A stretch of DNA of 63,131 nt from JAPLST01 sp964397565. GTDB taxonomy: Bacteria > Auribacterota > UBA3054 > JAPLST01. The notes beneath the pieces were generated by a model. The model was not told where the DNA came from and did not search any database. It was given only the letters and a program-made list of their open reading frames with translations. The stretch covers positions 1-63,131 of the forward strand of contig CAYNJC010000027.1 of the NCBI GenBank assembly GCA_964397565.1, written 5' to 3'. Each line of letters opens with the position of its first letter. The first letter of the stretch is position 1. Below are positions 54,710-63,128 of the stretch, one piece after another. The position numbers were made by a program, and so were the translations under genes.

Positions 54710-56485
54710 ATGGCAGCATCTGTCAGCGCAATCCCAACGATAATCACGATGCTATTCCTGACACTGCTTGTCTGCCGGCAATCGCCGGCCGCCACGCGGT
54801 ATGTCTCACCGGCAGGCGGCAACACCGCACCATACACAGATTGGGCAAGTGCCGCGCACACCATTCAGGATGCGGTGGATGTGGCTGTAAGCAATGACCT
54901 TGTTCTGGTCGGCGATGGCGTCTACGATGCCGGCGGCGCGCTGTCACGCTTTGGCTATTCAAACCGCGTCATGGTAAGCAAATCAATTGCGCTGCACAGC
55001 GTGAATGGCCCGGCGACGACGATTATTCTTGGAAAAGGGCCGGTCGGTATTGGTTCCGTGCGGTGCGTCTACGTAACCAACGGCGGGTTCATAACTGGCT
55101 TCACTCTCAAGAACGGGTATGCCGATTCATTGGGCGGCGGTGCCTTCCTCGATAATGGCGGCGTGTTGTCCAACTGCGTGATCACCGGCGGTGAACGCTA
55201 CGGCGCCGTTCTCTACTGGAATGGATTGCTGACTGATTGCATCGTCATCAGTAACAACTACGGCGGCGTGTATATTTCCCGTGACGGCCGGCTGGAGGGA
55301 TGTACGATCAGCGATAACGTCTCCACGAACAGATATGGCAAAGGTGGCGGCGTGTACATTTCAATGGACGGAGTAGTAGACCGGTGTCTTATCAGTGGCA
55401 ACCGGTTGACCGGTGACCGCAGCGAAGGCGGGGGCGTCTACTTTGGCCAGGAGCCTTCACAACTAGCGGTCGTGCGCTTCTCGACAATCGTTGGGAATTC
55501 CGCCGGTCTCGAGGGCGGCGGCGTGCGGATTACAGGAAACGAGTACGACTGGGCCATGCTCGACAACTGCACGATTTGCAGCAACACGGCCGGCGATGCC
55601 GGCGGGGGCGTGAGTTTCTGGTATGGCGGCAGAGTGAACGACTGCAGGGTGTTTGCCAACAACGCGGGCTGGGGCGGCGGCGGATTCTATTTCCATGCGG
55701 ACGGGCTTCATCCCATTCAGCGCGGTGAGGCGCGCAACTGCACCATTGCAGGCAACAGCGCCGGCATGCATGGCGGCGGCACCGGCACCGATGGCCCCAG
55801 TGTCGTGTACAACTCGATCGTGTGCTTTAATACGGCTCCCGGGTCCTCCAATTACGACTCATACACGACGTTCAGCTATTGCTGCAGCGATCCGCTGCCT
55901 GTCGGCACCGGCAACATACGGGGTGATCCGCTCTTCCAGGATGTGCACTCCGCAGACTATCATTTGCTGAAGATGTCCCCCTGCATCAACACCGGCAACA
56001 ATGCAGCTACCAATGGGTTGCTTGACCTTGACGGGTTACCGCGTATCCGCGGCGGTACCGTCAACATGGGCTGTTACGAGCAGAACAGAGATCCTGGCAT
56101 TCCTCCACCGGCACTTAACACCCTTCTTGCTCTCTCTGGCAACGTGACAAAAGTGGTGGACCTCCCAACGACCGGAATCTATATCATGGGCACAAAATCG
56201 GCCAATGCGTGGGTCGTTGTCCCGAACGAGTTCTCCGGCTGGATAACCAATCGGATCGTGCAGACGTTGAGCGGATTGGAATGGGCGCACATGGTATATG
56301 TACCGATCGTCTCCTCGAACACGCTGTTCTACCGGCAGTCTGGTGCCGACTTTTCGGCCGTTTCGACCGGATTCGTGAGCCGGACCATTGTACTTGTTCC
56401 GGAAACAGGAAGTGTATTCTGGGCGTTCGGTCTCGGGTGGCCAGTTCTTCGTCATTACCGGAAGAAGCGTAGTTTCAGGCATTGA
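54710..56485 (+). CDS. Secreted right-handed parallel beta-helix protein 1
   Basis: A 591-aa secreted protein. Signal peptide about 1-27 (ends SPA-A). The mature start TRYVSPAGGNTAPYTDWASAAHT and VLVGDGVYDAGG mark the N-terminal cap of pectate-lyase-like beta-helix proteins. Repeats with GGGV and NCTIxxNxA patterns run from about 130 to 400. The region DYHLLKMSPCINTG ... GCYEQN is the choice-of-anchor Q ending. About 110 further residues lead to a C-terminus with VPETGS, a hydrophobic stretch and RKKR, perhaps a diverged PEP-CTERM signal. It could be a polysaccharide lyase or an adhesin; no catalytic set was identified. ATG 54710 follows AAGGAGACC. Confidence 0.8.
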   Translation: MAASVSAIPTIITMLFLTLLVCRQSPAATRYVSPAGGNTAPYTDWASAAHTIQDAVDVAVSNDLVLVGDGVYDAGGALSRFGYSNRVMVSKSIALHSVNGPATTIILGKGPVGIGSVRCVYVTNGGFITGFTLKNGYADSLGGGAFLDNGGVLSNCVITGGERYGAVLYWNGLLTDCIVISNNYGGVYISRDGRLEGCTISDNVSTNRYGKGGGVYISMDGVVDRCLISGNRLTGDRSEGGGVYFGQEPSQLAVVRFSTIVGNSAGLEGGGVRITGNEYDWAMLDNCTICSNTAGDAGGGVSFWYGGRVNDCRVFANNAGWGGGGFYFHADGLHPIQRGEARNCTIAGNSAGMHGGGTGTDGPSVVYNSIVCFNTAPGSSNYDSYTTFSYCCSDPLPVGTGNIRGDPLFQDVHSADYHLLKMSPCINTGNNAATNGLLDLDGLPRIRGGTVNMGCYEQNRDPGIPPPALNTLLALSGNVTKVVDLPTTGIYIMGTKSANAWVVVPNEFSGWITNRIVQTLSGLEWAHMVYVPIVSSNTLFYRQSGADFSAVSTGFVSRTIVLVPETGSVFWAFGLGWPVLRHYRKKRSFRH

Positions 56486-56565
56486 GTTGCTTCGTAATTT
56501 GTAGATGCGCGCTTTGGCCGAGGAGTGGCAAGAAGCAGCCCAGAGCACAACCCAAGGAGACCACC

Positions 56566-58356
56566 ATGGTAACAGGTGCCAAAACAATCACGACCGTGAT
56601 CGCAATGCCATTTTTGGCGATGCTTGTTTGCCAGAGATTGCCGGCCGTCACGCGTTATGTGTCGCCAGTAGGCGGCGGCCTCGCGCCCTACACGAATTGG
56701 GCGACGGCTGCGCACACGATTCAGAATGCCGTAGATGCTGCTGCGGACAATGATACCGTGCTGGTGAGCAACGGCGTGTACGCTTCCGGTCAGACCGTGA
56801 CACCGGGCTACAGCCAGATGAACCGGGTCGTTGTGACCAACGCGATCGTCGTGCGAAGCCTGAACGGGCCCGCAGTAACTCTTATCGATGGGGCCGGTGC
56901 AGTACGGTGTGTTTTCATGACCAGCGGCATGTTGGATGGGTTCACGATCAGCAATGGCCATGCGTTTGCCGGCGGCATCGCCTGGTTTAACTCAGCTGCT
57001 GGCGGCGTCTGGCTCACCAACAACTGCGTGGTAACCAACTGCGTGATCCGAGGGAATCGCGCCTACAACGGTGGTGGCGGGGTGGTCTGCTACATCGGTG
57101 GCACAGTGGCCGACTGCACGGTCAGCGGAAATAGCACCTATGGCACCTATCCCTTCGGCGGCGGCATCGTGTGCTGGTTGGGTGGCGAAGTGGTCAACAG
57201 CACGGTCAGCAGTAATGCAGCTGCCGGCAGCGGCGGCGGCATGTATTGCACGGGTGGCACGCAGTCCAACTGCACGATATCCGGCAACAGCACCGTGAAT
57301 TATGGCGGCGGGATATATGGCGGCACGTTGTACCACTGCACGGTCAGCAGCAACAGTGCCGTGGATGGCGGCGGCACATATCAAAGCGTGCTGAGCAACT
57401 GTGTCGTCCGTGCCAATGTTGCCATGAACAATGGCGGCGGCGTGTATGAAGGCACATTGAGCAGGTGCATACTTATCGGCAACACTGCTACGAACCGTGG
57501 CGGCGGCGCATACTTCTCCCTGGGCGGAACGCTGGACAGCTGCACAATCAGCGGCAACGGTGCCGACAGCGGCGGGGGCATATACCTCTATTCGGGAGGC
57601 TCTGTACGCAACTGCATGATCAGCAACAACTACGCCAGCTCACACGGCGGGGGCGTGTTCTGCAATCAAGGCGGGCGTCTGAACAATTGCGCCATCAGCG
57701 CCAACAATGCGTTGGTTTCCGGCGGCGGCGTGGAGTGCTACGGGGGCGGCGCGTTGAGTAAATGCACCATCAGCGGTAACAGCGCCAGCAATGGCGGCGG
57801 CGTGGAATGCTTCTACTTCGGCGCGTTGACCAACTGCTTGATCATTGGGCACAACAGTGCCAATTATGGTGGCGGCATCTACTTACAGGAAGGCGGTGAG
57901 GTGTACAATTGCACAATCAGCAGCAACCACGCCGTGTTTAGCGGTGGTGGCGTGTGTTGTACCAACGGCGGCATTCTGTATAACTCCATCATTTACCACA
58001 ACTCAGCACTGCAGGGCGGTGCTGAGTGGCAGACCTACGGCTCTGGTGCCGGGTTCGGTTGTTGTTGCACCAGGCCGACAAACGACCTTCCGCAGTACAG
58101 CTGCATCCCGGACGACCCGCTGTTTCAGTCGGTTGGTTCGGATTATCATCTCACTGAGGGCTCGCCGTGCATTGACGCCGGTGAAGTGATGTCATGGATG
58201 ACCGGGACAACCGACCTGGAGGGCAACCCGCGCACGCATGACGGCATGGTTGACATGGGCTGCTATGAGTTGATTCCGGAGCCAGGCTTGGTTCTGACCA
58301 TCGCGGTTGGATTTCTGCTTGTCAGGAGGTTAGGCATCCCGACCGCGTTCATGTGA
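56566..58356 (+). CDS. Secreted right-handed parallel beta-helix protein 2, PEP-CTERM
   Basis: A 596-aa tandem paralogue of the 54710 protein. Signal peptide about 1-24, then TRYVSPVGGGLAPYTNWATAAHT. About fifteen short helix turns of the type NCTISGNSA-GGG run from about 140 to 480, more regular than in its neighbour and similar to polymorphic outer-membrane repeats. The end DYHLTEGSPCIDAG ... DMGCYEL is the choice-of-anchor Q pattern, followed directly by IPEP, a hydrophobic helix and RR. ATG 56566 has the same CAAGGAGACCACC leader as the 54710 gene; the gap between the genes is 80 bp. Surface adhesin or lyase scaffold. Confidence 0.83.
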   Translation: MVTGAKTITTVIAMPFLAMLVCQRLPAVTRYVSPVGGGLAPYTNWATAAHTIQNAVDAAADNDTVLVSNGVYASGQTVTPGYSQMNRVVVTNAIVVRSLNGPAVTLIDGAGAVRCVFMTSGMLDGFTISNGHAFAGGIAWFNSAAGGVWLTNNCVVTNCVIRGNRAYNGGGGVVCYIGGTVADCTVSGNSTYGTYPFGGGIVCWLGGEVVNSTVSSNAAAGSGGGMYCTGGTQSNCTISGNSTVNYGGGIYGGTLYHCTVSSNSAVDGGGTYQSVLSNCVVRANVAMNNGGGVYEGTLSRCILIGNTATNRGGGAYFSLGGTLDSCTISGNGADSGGGIYLYSGGSVRNCMISNNYASSHGGGVFCNQGGRLNNCAISANNALVSGGGVECYGGGALSKCTISGNSASNGGGVECFYFGALTNCLIIGHNSANYGGGIYLQEGGEVYNCTISSNHAVFSGGGVCCTNGGILYNSIIYHNSALQGGAEWQTYGSGAGFGCCCTRPTNDLPQYSCIPDDPLFQSVGSDYHLTEGSPCIDAGEVMSWMTGTTDLEGNPRTHDGMVDMGCYELIPEPGLVLTIAVGFLLVRRLGIPTAFM

Positions 58357-58756
58357 CACCAAAATTGCCTGGTGAAGGAGTAGCCTGTGCTTCTCCGCCC
58401 GTTCCGCGGCGATGCCGGCAGCAACGCCGGCGCGCCCGGCAATATGATCAGAGCCCCGCTGCGTTCTGCACGACTACCGACTACTGATCACCGATCACTT
58501 CTGCCTCTGCCCCTGTGTCCCCGTGCTTGGTATGACAGAGATGATGCGACTGGATTGGATGAAATTGATGGTGCTGAGACGACCCGGCCTGCGCGCACCG
58601 GACGTGCAGGTCGGGGGCAGCTTCCGGCTGCAGAGGCAGAGCGACCCCTGAAAAAGGAACCAAGGTACCGGAAAGGCAAGGCAGGATGCTGGGTACTGGT
58701 TTCTTCCGCGCGATACGCGTCAAACCAAACACAAGCGCACAAAACGACGTTTTGCC
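58357..58756. other. Intergenic region, no gene seen
   Basis: An open frame of 150 codons crosses this stretch, but its composition is Arg/Ala/Pro-rich, it has no family character and it runs into the promoter of the 58859 gene. I regard the region as noncoding. Confidence 0.6.
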
Positions 58757-58785
58757 TTGACAAAGGGGCGTGGATATCGTATAAT
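58757..58785 (+). promoter_or_regulatory. Consensus promoter of the 58859 gene
   Basis: TTGACA (58757-58762), 17 bp, TATAAT (58780-58785), a perfect sigma70 consensus. Confidence 0.9.
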
Positions 58786-58787
58786 GG

Positions 58788-58803
58788 GTGCAATCGGTTG
58801 CAC
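58788..58803 (+). promoter_or_regulatory. LacI-type operator (regulator I class)
   Basis: GTGCAATCGGTTGCAC, 2 bp after the -10 box. It matches the TGCAA-N4-TTGC form of the sites at 22984, 23233, 26644 and 29268. Confidence 0.78.
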
Positions 58804-58858
58804 TGCCCACACGGCGTGCAACCAAATCATCTAACTTGAAAATACCGAAGGAGAGAAC

Positions 58859-59533
58859 ATGCGAATCACCACTTGTATTGCAGCGGCCGTCTTCACCGTC
58901 ATGGCTGGTGTTGCCACCGCCGCCGTGAGTGTCACGATTGATGGCGCAGCCATTAACCTTGGCTACATGAATGTCTTTGATCTTCCGTCGGCCGGCGGGG
59001 CATTTCTGTGGGGCAGTAGTTGGGGCGCGGCCGATCTCTGCGCCGTGTATTCAGGCGGCGGAACGGTCGTCACCTTCAGCCCCAACACGATCGGTGACCC
59101 CGACCCCTATTGGTATACTCCGAGCGGGCAACCGGGCTGCACGGGCAACAAGATCATGGAAGCCAACTTGTATGCCGAGTCGGCCACCAGCCTGTACACC
59201 GGCGTAACGGTTCTTTTTGCCGGCGTGGTTGATAGTTTCACCCTGTCAAATAGCCATGCACTCGTCGCGTTCGTCAAGGACTTTGCGCCGGACTACAGTT
59301 CCTTCGTGGAGCAATCGGTTTCCATCACCGCGACCGGCAACTTCTCGGTTAGTCTGGCCACCATCAATGACCCGACCCGCCATGTTCAGTGGGGGCTGCA
59401 AATGAAAGGGGCGGATGTCTGGGTCACGGATGTTGCCCCCTTTGGCAGTGCGGTGATCAAGGCCGTGCCCGAACCTGCGCTCCTGTCGGGCCTCGGCGTC
59501 CTCGGCCTGCTGGCCGCCCGCCGCCGGAAATGA
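58859..59533 (+). CDS. Small secreted PEP-CTERM protein
   Basis: A 224-aa secreted protein of unknown function. Signal peptide about 1-21 (ends ATA-A). The middle is beta-rich with many Gly, Ser and Thr and no catalytic motif; a single jelly-roll-like domain is likely. The C-terminus is a textbook PEP-CTERM signal: VPEP, a hydrophobic Leu/Gly stretch, then AARRRK. AAGGAGAG lies before ATG 58859. It has a perfect promoter with a LacI operator and a terminator after it, so it is a strongly expressed single-gene unit that may share regulator I with the propeller proteins 30 kb away. Confidence 0.87.
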   Translation: MRITTCIAAAVFTVMAGVATAAVSVTIDGAAINLGYMNVFDLPSAGGAFLWGSSWGAADLCAVYSGGGTVVTFSPNTIGDPDPYWYTPSGQPGCTGNKIMEANLYAESATSLYTGVTVLFAGVVDSFTLSNSHALVAFVKDFAPDYSSFVEQSVSITATGNFSVSLATINDPTRHVQWGLQMKGADVWVTDVAPFGSAVIKAVPEPALLSGLGVLGLLAARRRK

Positions 59534-59595
59534 AACACAATCCTCTGGCCACCGGCATTGCATCCCTGACCAAGAGCAAATGAAAGCGAACAAGT

Positions 59596-59645
59596 AATCG
59601 CACCCGCGGCGCACATGGTGTACCGCGGGTGCGATTGTGTTGTGG
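59596..59645 (+). terminator. Hairpin terminator after the small PEP-CTERM gene
   Basis: A 14-bp perfect stem (59596-59609 with 59623-59636; AATCGCACCCGCGG and its complement) with a 13-nt loop. The following GTGTTGTGG is only weakly U-rich, so efficiency is uncertain. Confidence 0.72.
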
Positions 59646-59683
59646 CATGGCTACGCCACACGAACATGGCGAAGGAGAAACAC

Positions 59684-60634
59684 ATGGAGATTGCAGACAT
59701 CACGCACGTCGGTGTCGTTGGGGCGGGCACGATGGGCTCGGGTATCGCGGAACTCTTCGCCGAGGCGGGCTATGAGGTGCTCTGGTACAACCGCTCCGCG
59801 GCCGGGCTGCAACGGGGTATGGCGCGGGTGCGCAGCAATCAACAGGTGTTGATGCAGCACAAGATCCTCACACCCACTGGCGCCGAGGCCGCGCTCGCGC
59901 GGCTCCATTCCACGAACGAGCTGGAGCCCCTTGCGACTGTCCAGCTTGTTTCAGAATCCGTGGCCGAAGACCTGGCGGTCAAACGGGAGCTTTGGGGTAA
60001 GCTTGAGCGCCTCTGCCATCCAGAGGCCATCTTGACCACCGATACCTCGGCCCTGCCAATCACCTCGATTGCGGCGGCCCTCTCCAACCCCGCCCGTTTT
60101 GCCGGGATGCATTTTGCCAATCCACCGCATCTCATGCCCCTGGTTGAGATCATCAAAGGCGACGGCACAGCCGAGGCCACCTGTGAGGTGCTCCTTGCGC
60201 TAACTCAACGCCTGCACAAACAACCGGTCTTGGTGCGCAAGGACGTCCCGGGCTTTATTGCCAATCGCCTGCATGTGGCCCTCATCCGTGAAGCGCTGCA
60301 CCTCATCGAAGCGGGCATCGCCTCCCCCGCGGACATTGATACGGCCGTGAAAAACGGTCTGGGATTGCGCTGGGCGTTTACCGGACCATTCGAATTCATG
60401 GATCTGGCGGGCTTGGATCTCGCCAAAGCGATCTGTGGCCACCTGTTTTCAGCCTTGAGCAATGCACAAGAGGTGCCAAAAGTCCTCCAAGACCTGATTG
60501 CCGTCGGGAAATGTGGCGCCACGAGCGGTGCGGGCTTTTACGAGTATCCCACCGGCACAGCCCAACGCATCACAGACGACCGCGATGACAAACTCCTGAA
60601 GCTGTTGCAGCTCAAAGCACAGTCGCAGACCTAG
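59684..60634 (+). CDS. 3-hydroxyacyl-CoA dehydrogenase family protein
   Basis: A 316-aa cytoplasmic NAD-dependent dehydrogenase. The N-terminal Rossmann domain has GVVGAGTMGSGIA (residues 10-22) and SESVAEDLAVKRELW. The catalytic His is in AGMHFANPPHLMPLVEI (about residue 140) and the Glu in the same segment. The C-terminal helical domain has DVPGFIANRLHVALIREAL and GLGLRWAFTGPFEFMDLAGLD, the normal 3HCDH ending. The length fits single-function 3-hydroxybutyryl-CoA dehydrogenases; gulonate or carnitine dehydrogenases are related alternatives, favoured slightly by NPPHL. ATG 59684 has GAAGGAGA at correct spacing. No beta-oxidation partner gene is nearby. Confidence 0.87.
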   Translation: MEIADITHVGVVGAGTMGSGIAELFAEAGYEVLWYNRSAAGLQRGMARVRSNQQVLMQHKILTPTGAEAALARLHSTNELEPLATVQLVSESVAEDLAVKRELWGKLERLCHPEAILTTDTSALPITSIAAALSNPARFAGMHFANPPHLMPLVEIIKGDGTAEATCEVLLALTQRLHKQPVLVRKDVPGFIANRLHVALIREALHLIEAGIASPADIDTAVKNGLGLRWAFTGPFEFMDLAGLDLAKAICGHLFSALSNAQEVPKVLQDLIAVGKCGATSGAGFYEYPTGTAQRITDDRDDKLLKLLQLKAQSQT

Positions 60635-60652
60635 CGGCGCGGCCAGAGTAGA

Positions 60653-60685
60653 GGCCAGAATAGGGTCACGGCCAGAATAGGGTCA
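60653..60685. repeat. Tandem 17-bp repeat
   Basis: GGCCAGAATAGGGTCA occurs twice with a 17-bp period, followed by TGCATTGACAGTTGACA. Possibly the edge of a lost mobile element. Confidence 0.6.
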
Positions 60686-60910
60686 TGCATTGACAGTTGA
60701 CAATTCGCACGCACTATGCTCCATCGGCAGAGCTGGGGGGTATGCAAGAATGGCGCTCACTTAAAGCGCTCTTTCGGTGTGTTTACTGGGCTTTCGCGCA
60801 CCGCGTGTGCTTCTGCACGCCTGTTTGTGGTTTCACCTTCCACGGTGTTTGTGGGGCCTCAGGGGCTCAGATTAGCGTAGTGGCAGCGCAGTGCCGGTCA
60901 ATACTGGCCG

Positions 60911-61000
60911 CTTACTAATGAGAGCGCTTTCTCCTTTGCGGTGTCCTTGTAGCTGCCCGCGGTGAGGGCGGCTTCTGCAGCCGCGGTCATCCGCGCTCCC
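60911..61000 (-). mobile_element. MITE-like repeat, copy C (truncated, inverted)
   Basis: The terminal repeat CTTACTAATGAGAGCGCTTT and the core are present in the orientation opposite to copies A and B. The other terminal repeat is missing; the element runs into a CCCGCC palindrome and the 28-bp motif. Confidence 0.65.
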
Positions 61001-61072
61001 CGCCGCTGGCGGGATCGCGGCTGGCGCCTTAGTTAGGCAAGCTAGCGCCACGCAACCAAACACACTGCACCA

Positions 61073-62881
61073 TCAGCGCTTATTGGCCGACAAGATCGCC
61101 TTGCGCAGCCGGACACTCTTGGGGGTTGCTTCCACCTGCTCGTCGTCGCGAATGAACTCAATCGCGCGTTCGAGGGTCATCGGCACCACCGGCGTCAGTT
61201 GCAGCGCGTCATCCTTGTTGGAGGAACGCATATTGGTCAACTTCTTTTCCTTGGTGGCATTGACATCCAAATCATTGTCGCGATTGTGCTCGCCGACAAT
61301 CATGCCTTCATAGACCGGATCGCCCGGCGCGACAAACATGGTGCCGCGCGGCTCCAGATTCGAGAGCGCAAACCCGACCGCCACCCCACTCCGGTCGGCC
61401 ACCAGTGAGCCGGTCAAGCGGGACGTGATCTCACCGCGCAAGGGCTCGTAGCCCTCAATATATGAATGCATGATGCCGGTGCCTTTGGTGTCGGTCAAAA
61501 ATTCGGAGCGATAGCCAATCAGGCCGCGGGTCGGGATGCTGAATTCCATGCGGATGCGGCCGGTGTGATGATTCGCCATGTTGACCATGCGGCCTTTGCG
61601 GCGCGACAGTTTCTCGGTGACAATCCCCAGAAACTCCTCGCCGCAGTCAACGCACAAATGCTCGATCGGCTCGGTGCGCTTGCCGTCTTTCTCGTGGTAA
61701 ATAACTTGCGGCCGGCCGACGGTCAACTCAAAGCCCTCGCGCCGCATGCGCTCGATCACAATCGCCATCTGAAACTCGCCGCGGCCTTTGACAATGTAGC
61801 TGTCACCCTCGGGTGAATCCTCGACCCGGATCGCCACGTTGCGCAATGCTTCTTTGCGGAGCCAGTCGCGGATTTTGTTGGCTTGCACATGCTTGCCTTC
61901 CTTGCCCGAGAGCGGCGACGTGTTGGCGGCAAAGCGCATCGAGACGGTCGGCTCGTCAATGGTAATGCGGGTCAGCGCCTGCGGCGCGTCGGCGGTGCAG
62001 ATCGTGTCGCCAATCGCGACATTATCGATCCCGGCCAAAATCACAATATCGCCCGGCTGGGCCGTTTCAACCTGTTTGATGCCGACGCCGTGATAGGTTT
62101 GCAGCTTGGCCACGCGCAAAGGCGTGACGCGCCCGTCAATGTCAATGCAGGCCAGTTGATCGTTGCAGTGCGCCTGGCCGTGATGAATCCGGCCGACCGC
62201 CAGCCGGCCCAGAAAGTCCGAGTAATCAAGATCGCCGACGCGCATCTGGAACGGCTTGGCCGGGTCGTGCATCGGTGGCGGCACTTCATCCAGAATGGCA
62301 TCGAACAGCGGGGTCAAATCGGTGGACGGATCATCCAGTGCTTTCTTGGCGATGCCTTCGCGGCCGACGGCATACAGCACCGGAAACTCGACCTGCGCTT
62401 CATCGGCGTCGAGATCGCAGAACAAGTCAAAGACGGCGTTCAAGACTTCCTGCGGGCGCGCGTCGCTGCGGTCAATCTTGTTGATCACGACCAGAATGCG
62501 CAGGTTCATTTCGAGCGCTTTTTTCAACACGAAACGGGTTTGCGGCAGCGGCCCTTCGGCGGCATCCACCAGCAGCACGGCGCCGTCCACCATCGCCAGC
62601 GCGCGCTCGACTTCGCCGCCGAAATCAGCATGGCCGGGCGTATCCACGATATTGATCTTGACGTCGCGCCAAAACATGGCGCAATTCTTGGCGGCGATCG
62701 TAATGCCGCGCTCGCGCTCGAGATCCATGCGGTCCATCACCCGGTCGCTCAATTCCTGGTGGGCCTTGAACACGCCGCTTTGGCGCAGCATGAAGTCAAC
62801 CAAGGTGGTTTTGCCGTGATCAACATGCGCGATGATCGCGATGTTGCGGATGTTTGTATTGGGAGTCAGGTGTTTCATCAA
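61073..62881 (-). CDS. typA: Translational GTPase TypA/BipA
   Basis: A 602-aa ribosome-associated GTPase of the EF-G-like family, full length. G1 AHVDHGKTT, the switch region with RERGITI, G3 DTPGHADF and G4 NKIDR are intact. The C-terminal half has the TypA marks EPIEHLCVDCGEEFLG, GRIRMEFSIPTRGLIGYRSEFLTDTKGTG and RGTMFVAPGDPVYEGMIVGEH. It acts in ribosome assembly and stress adaptation. The frame begins ATG-ATG at 62881 without a clear ribosome-binding site. It is single and not linked to its neighbours in function. A promoter is found about 50 bp upstream. Confidence 0.96.
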   Translation of the reverse strand: MMKHLTPNTNIRNIAIIAHVDHGKTTLVDFMLRQSGVFKAHQELSDRVMDRMDLERERGITIAAKNCAMFWRDVKINIVDTPGHADFGGEVERALAMVDGAVLLVDAAEGPLPQTRFVLKKALEMNLRILVVINKIDRSDARPQEVLNAVFDLFCDLDADEAQVEFPVLYAVGREGIAKKALDDPSTDLTPLFDAILDEVPPPMHDPAKPFQMRVGDLDYSDFLGRLAVGRIHHGQAHCNDQLACIDIDGRVTPLRVAKLQTYHGVGIKQVETAQPGDIVILAGIDNVAIGDTICTADAPQALTRITIDEPTVSMRFAANTSPLSGKEGKHVQANKIRDWLRKEALRNVAIRVEDSPEGDSYIVKGRGEFQMAIVIERMRREGFELTVGRPQVIYHEKDGKRTEPIEHLCVDCGEEFLGIVTEKLSRRKGRMVNMANHHTGRIRMEFSIPTRGLIGYRSEFLTDTKGTGIMHSYIEGYEPLRGEITSRLTGSLVADRSGVAVGFALSNLEPRGTMFVAPGDPVYEGMIVGEHNRDNDLDVNATKEKKLTNMRSSNKDDALQLTPVVPMTLERAIEFIRDDEQVEATPKSVRLRKAILSANKR

Positions 62882-62931
62882 AATCAGTCAATAAGGTGAT
62901 GGCACGCGGATTGTGTGACGCATACCCATAA

Positions 62932-62960
62932 AGTATAGCGAAAACCGGCGCGCAATGCAA
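62932..62960 (-). promoter_or_regulatory. Promoter of typA
   Basis: On the minus strand TTGCAT (62960-62955), 17 bp, TATACT (62937-62932). Confidence 0.7.
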
Positions 62961-63106
62961 CCGCAGGTACGGTTCCCGGCCCCGTGTTCAGTATTCGGTG
63001 ATCGGTATGCGGTGGAAGAGCAGATGCGGCAGCACTCGCCGCGCGGCGGCGGCTCCCATCCACGCTCCACGCCTGTGGCGCATGCGCGTCAACTTTAGCT
63101 GATTGT

Positions 63107-63128
63107 ACCCGCATAGCTGCGGGTTTCT
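63107..63128. terminator. Hairpin at the right edge
   Basis: ACCCGCA pairs with TGCGGGT, 4-nt loop, followed by TTTCT at the window edge. The gene it would serve is not visible. Confidence 0.4.

Larger units (their letters stand above)
60635..61072. other. Intergenic region with repeat fragments
   Basis: It contains a short tandem GGCCAGAATAGGGTCA (60653-60668 and 60670-60685), MITE-like copy C, a CCCGCC palindrome (about 61000-61014) and a diverged 28-bp motif (61019-61049). No gene is seen. Confidence 0.65.

Noticed and set aside
58387..58839. Open frame of 150 codons before the small PEP-CTERM gene
   Set aside because: It runs through the consensus promoter and operator; its composition is typical of noncoding GC-rich DNA.
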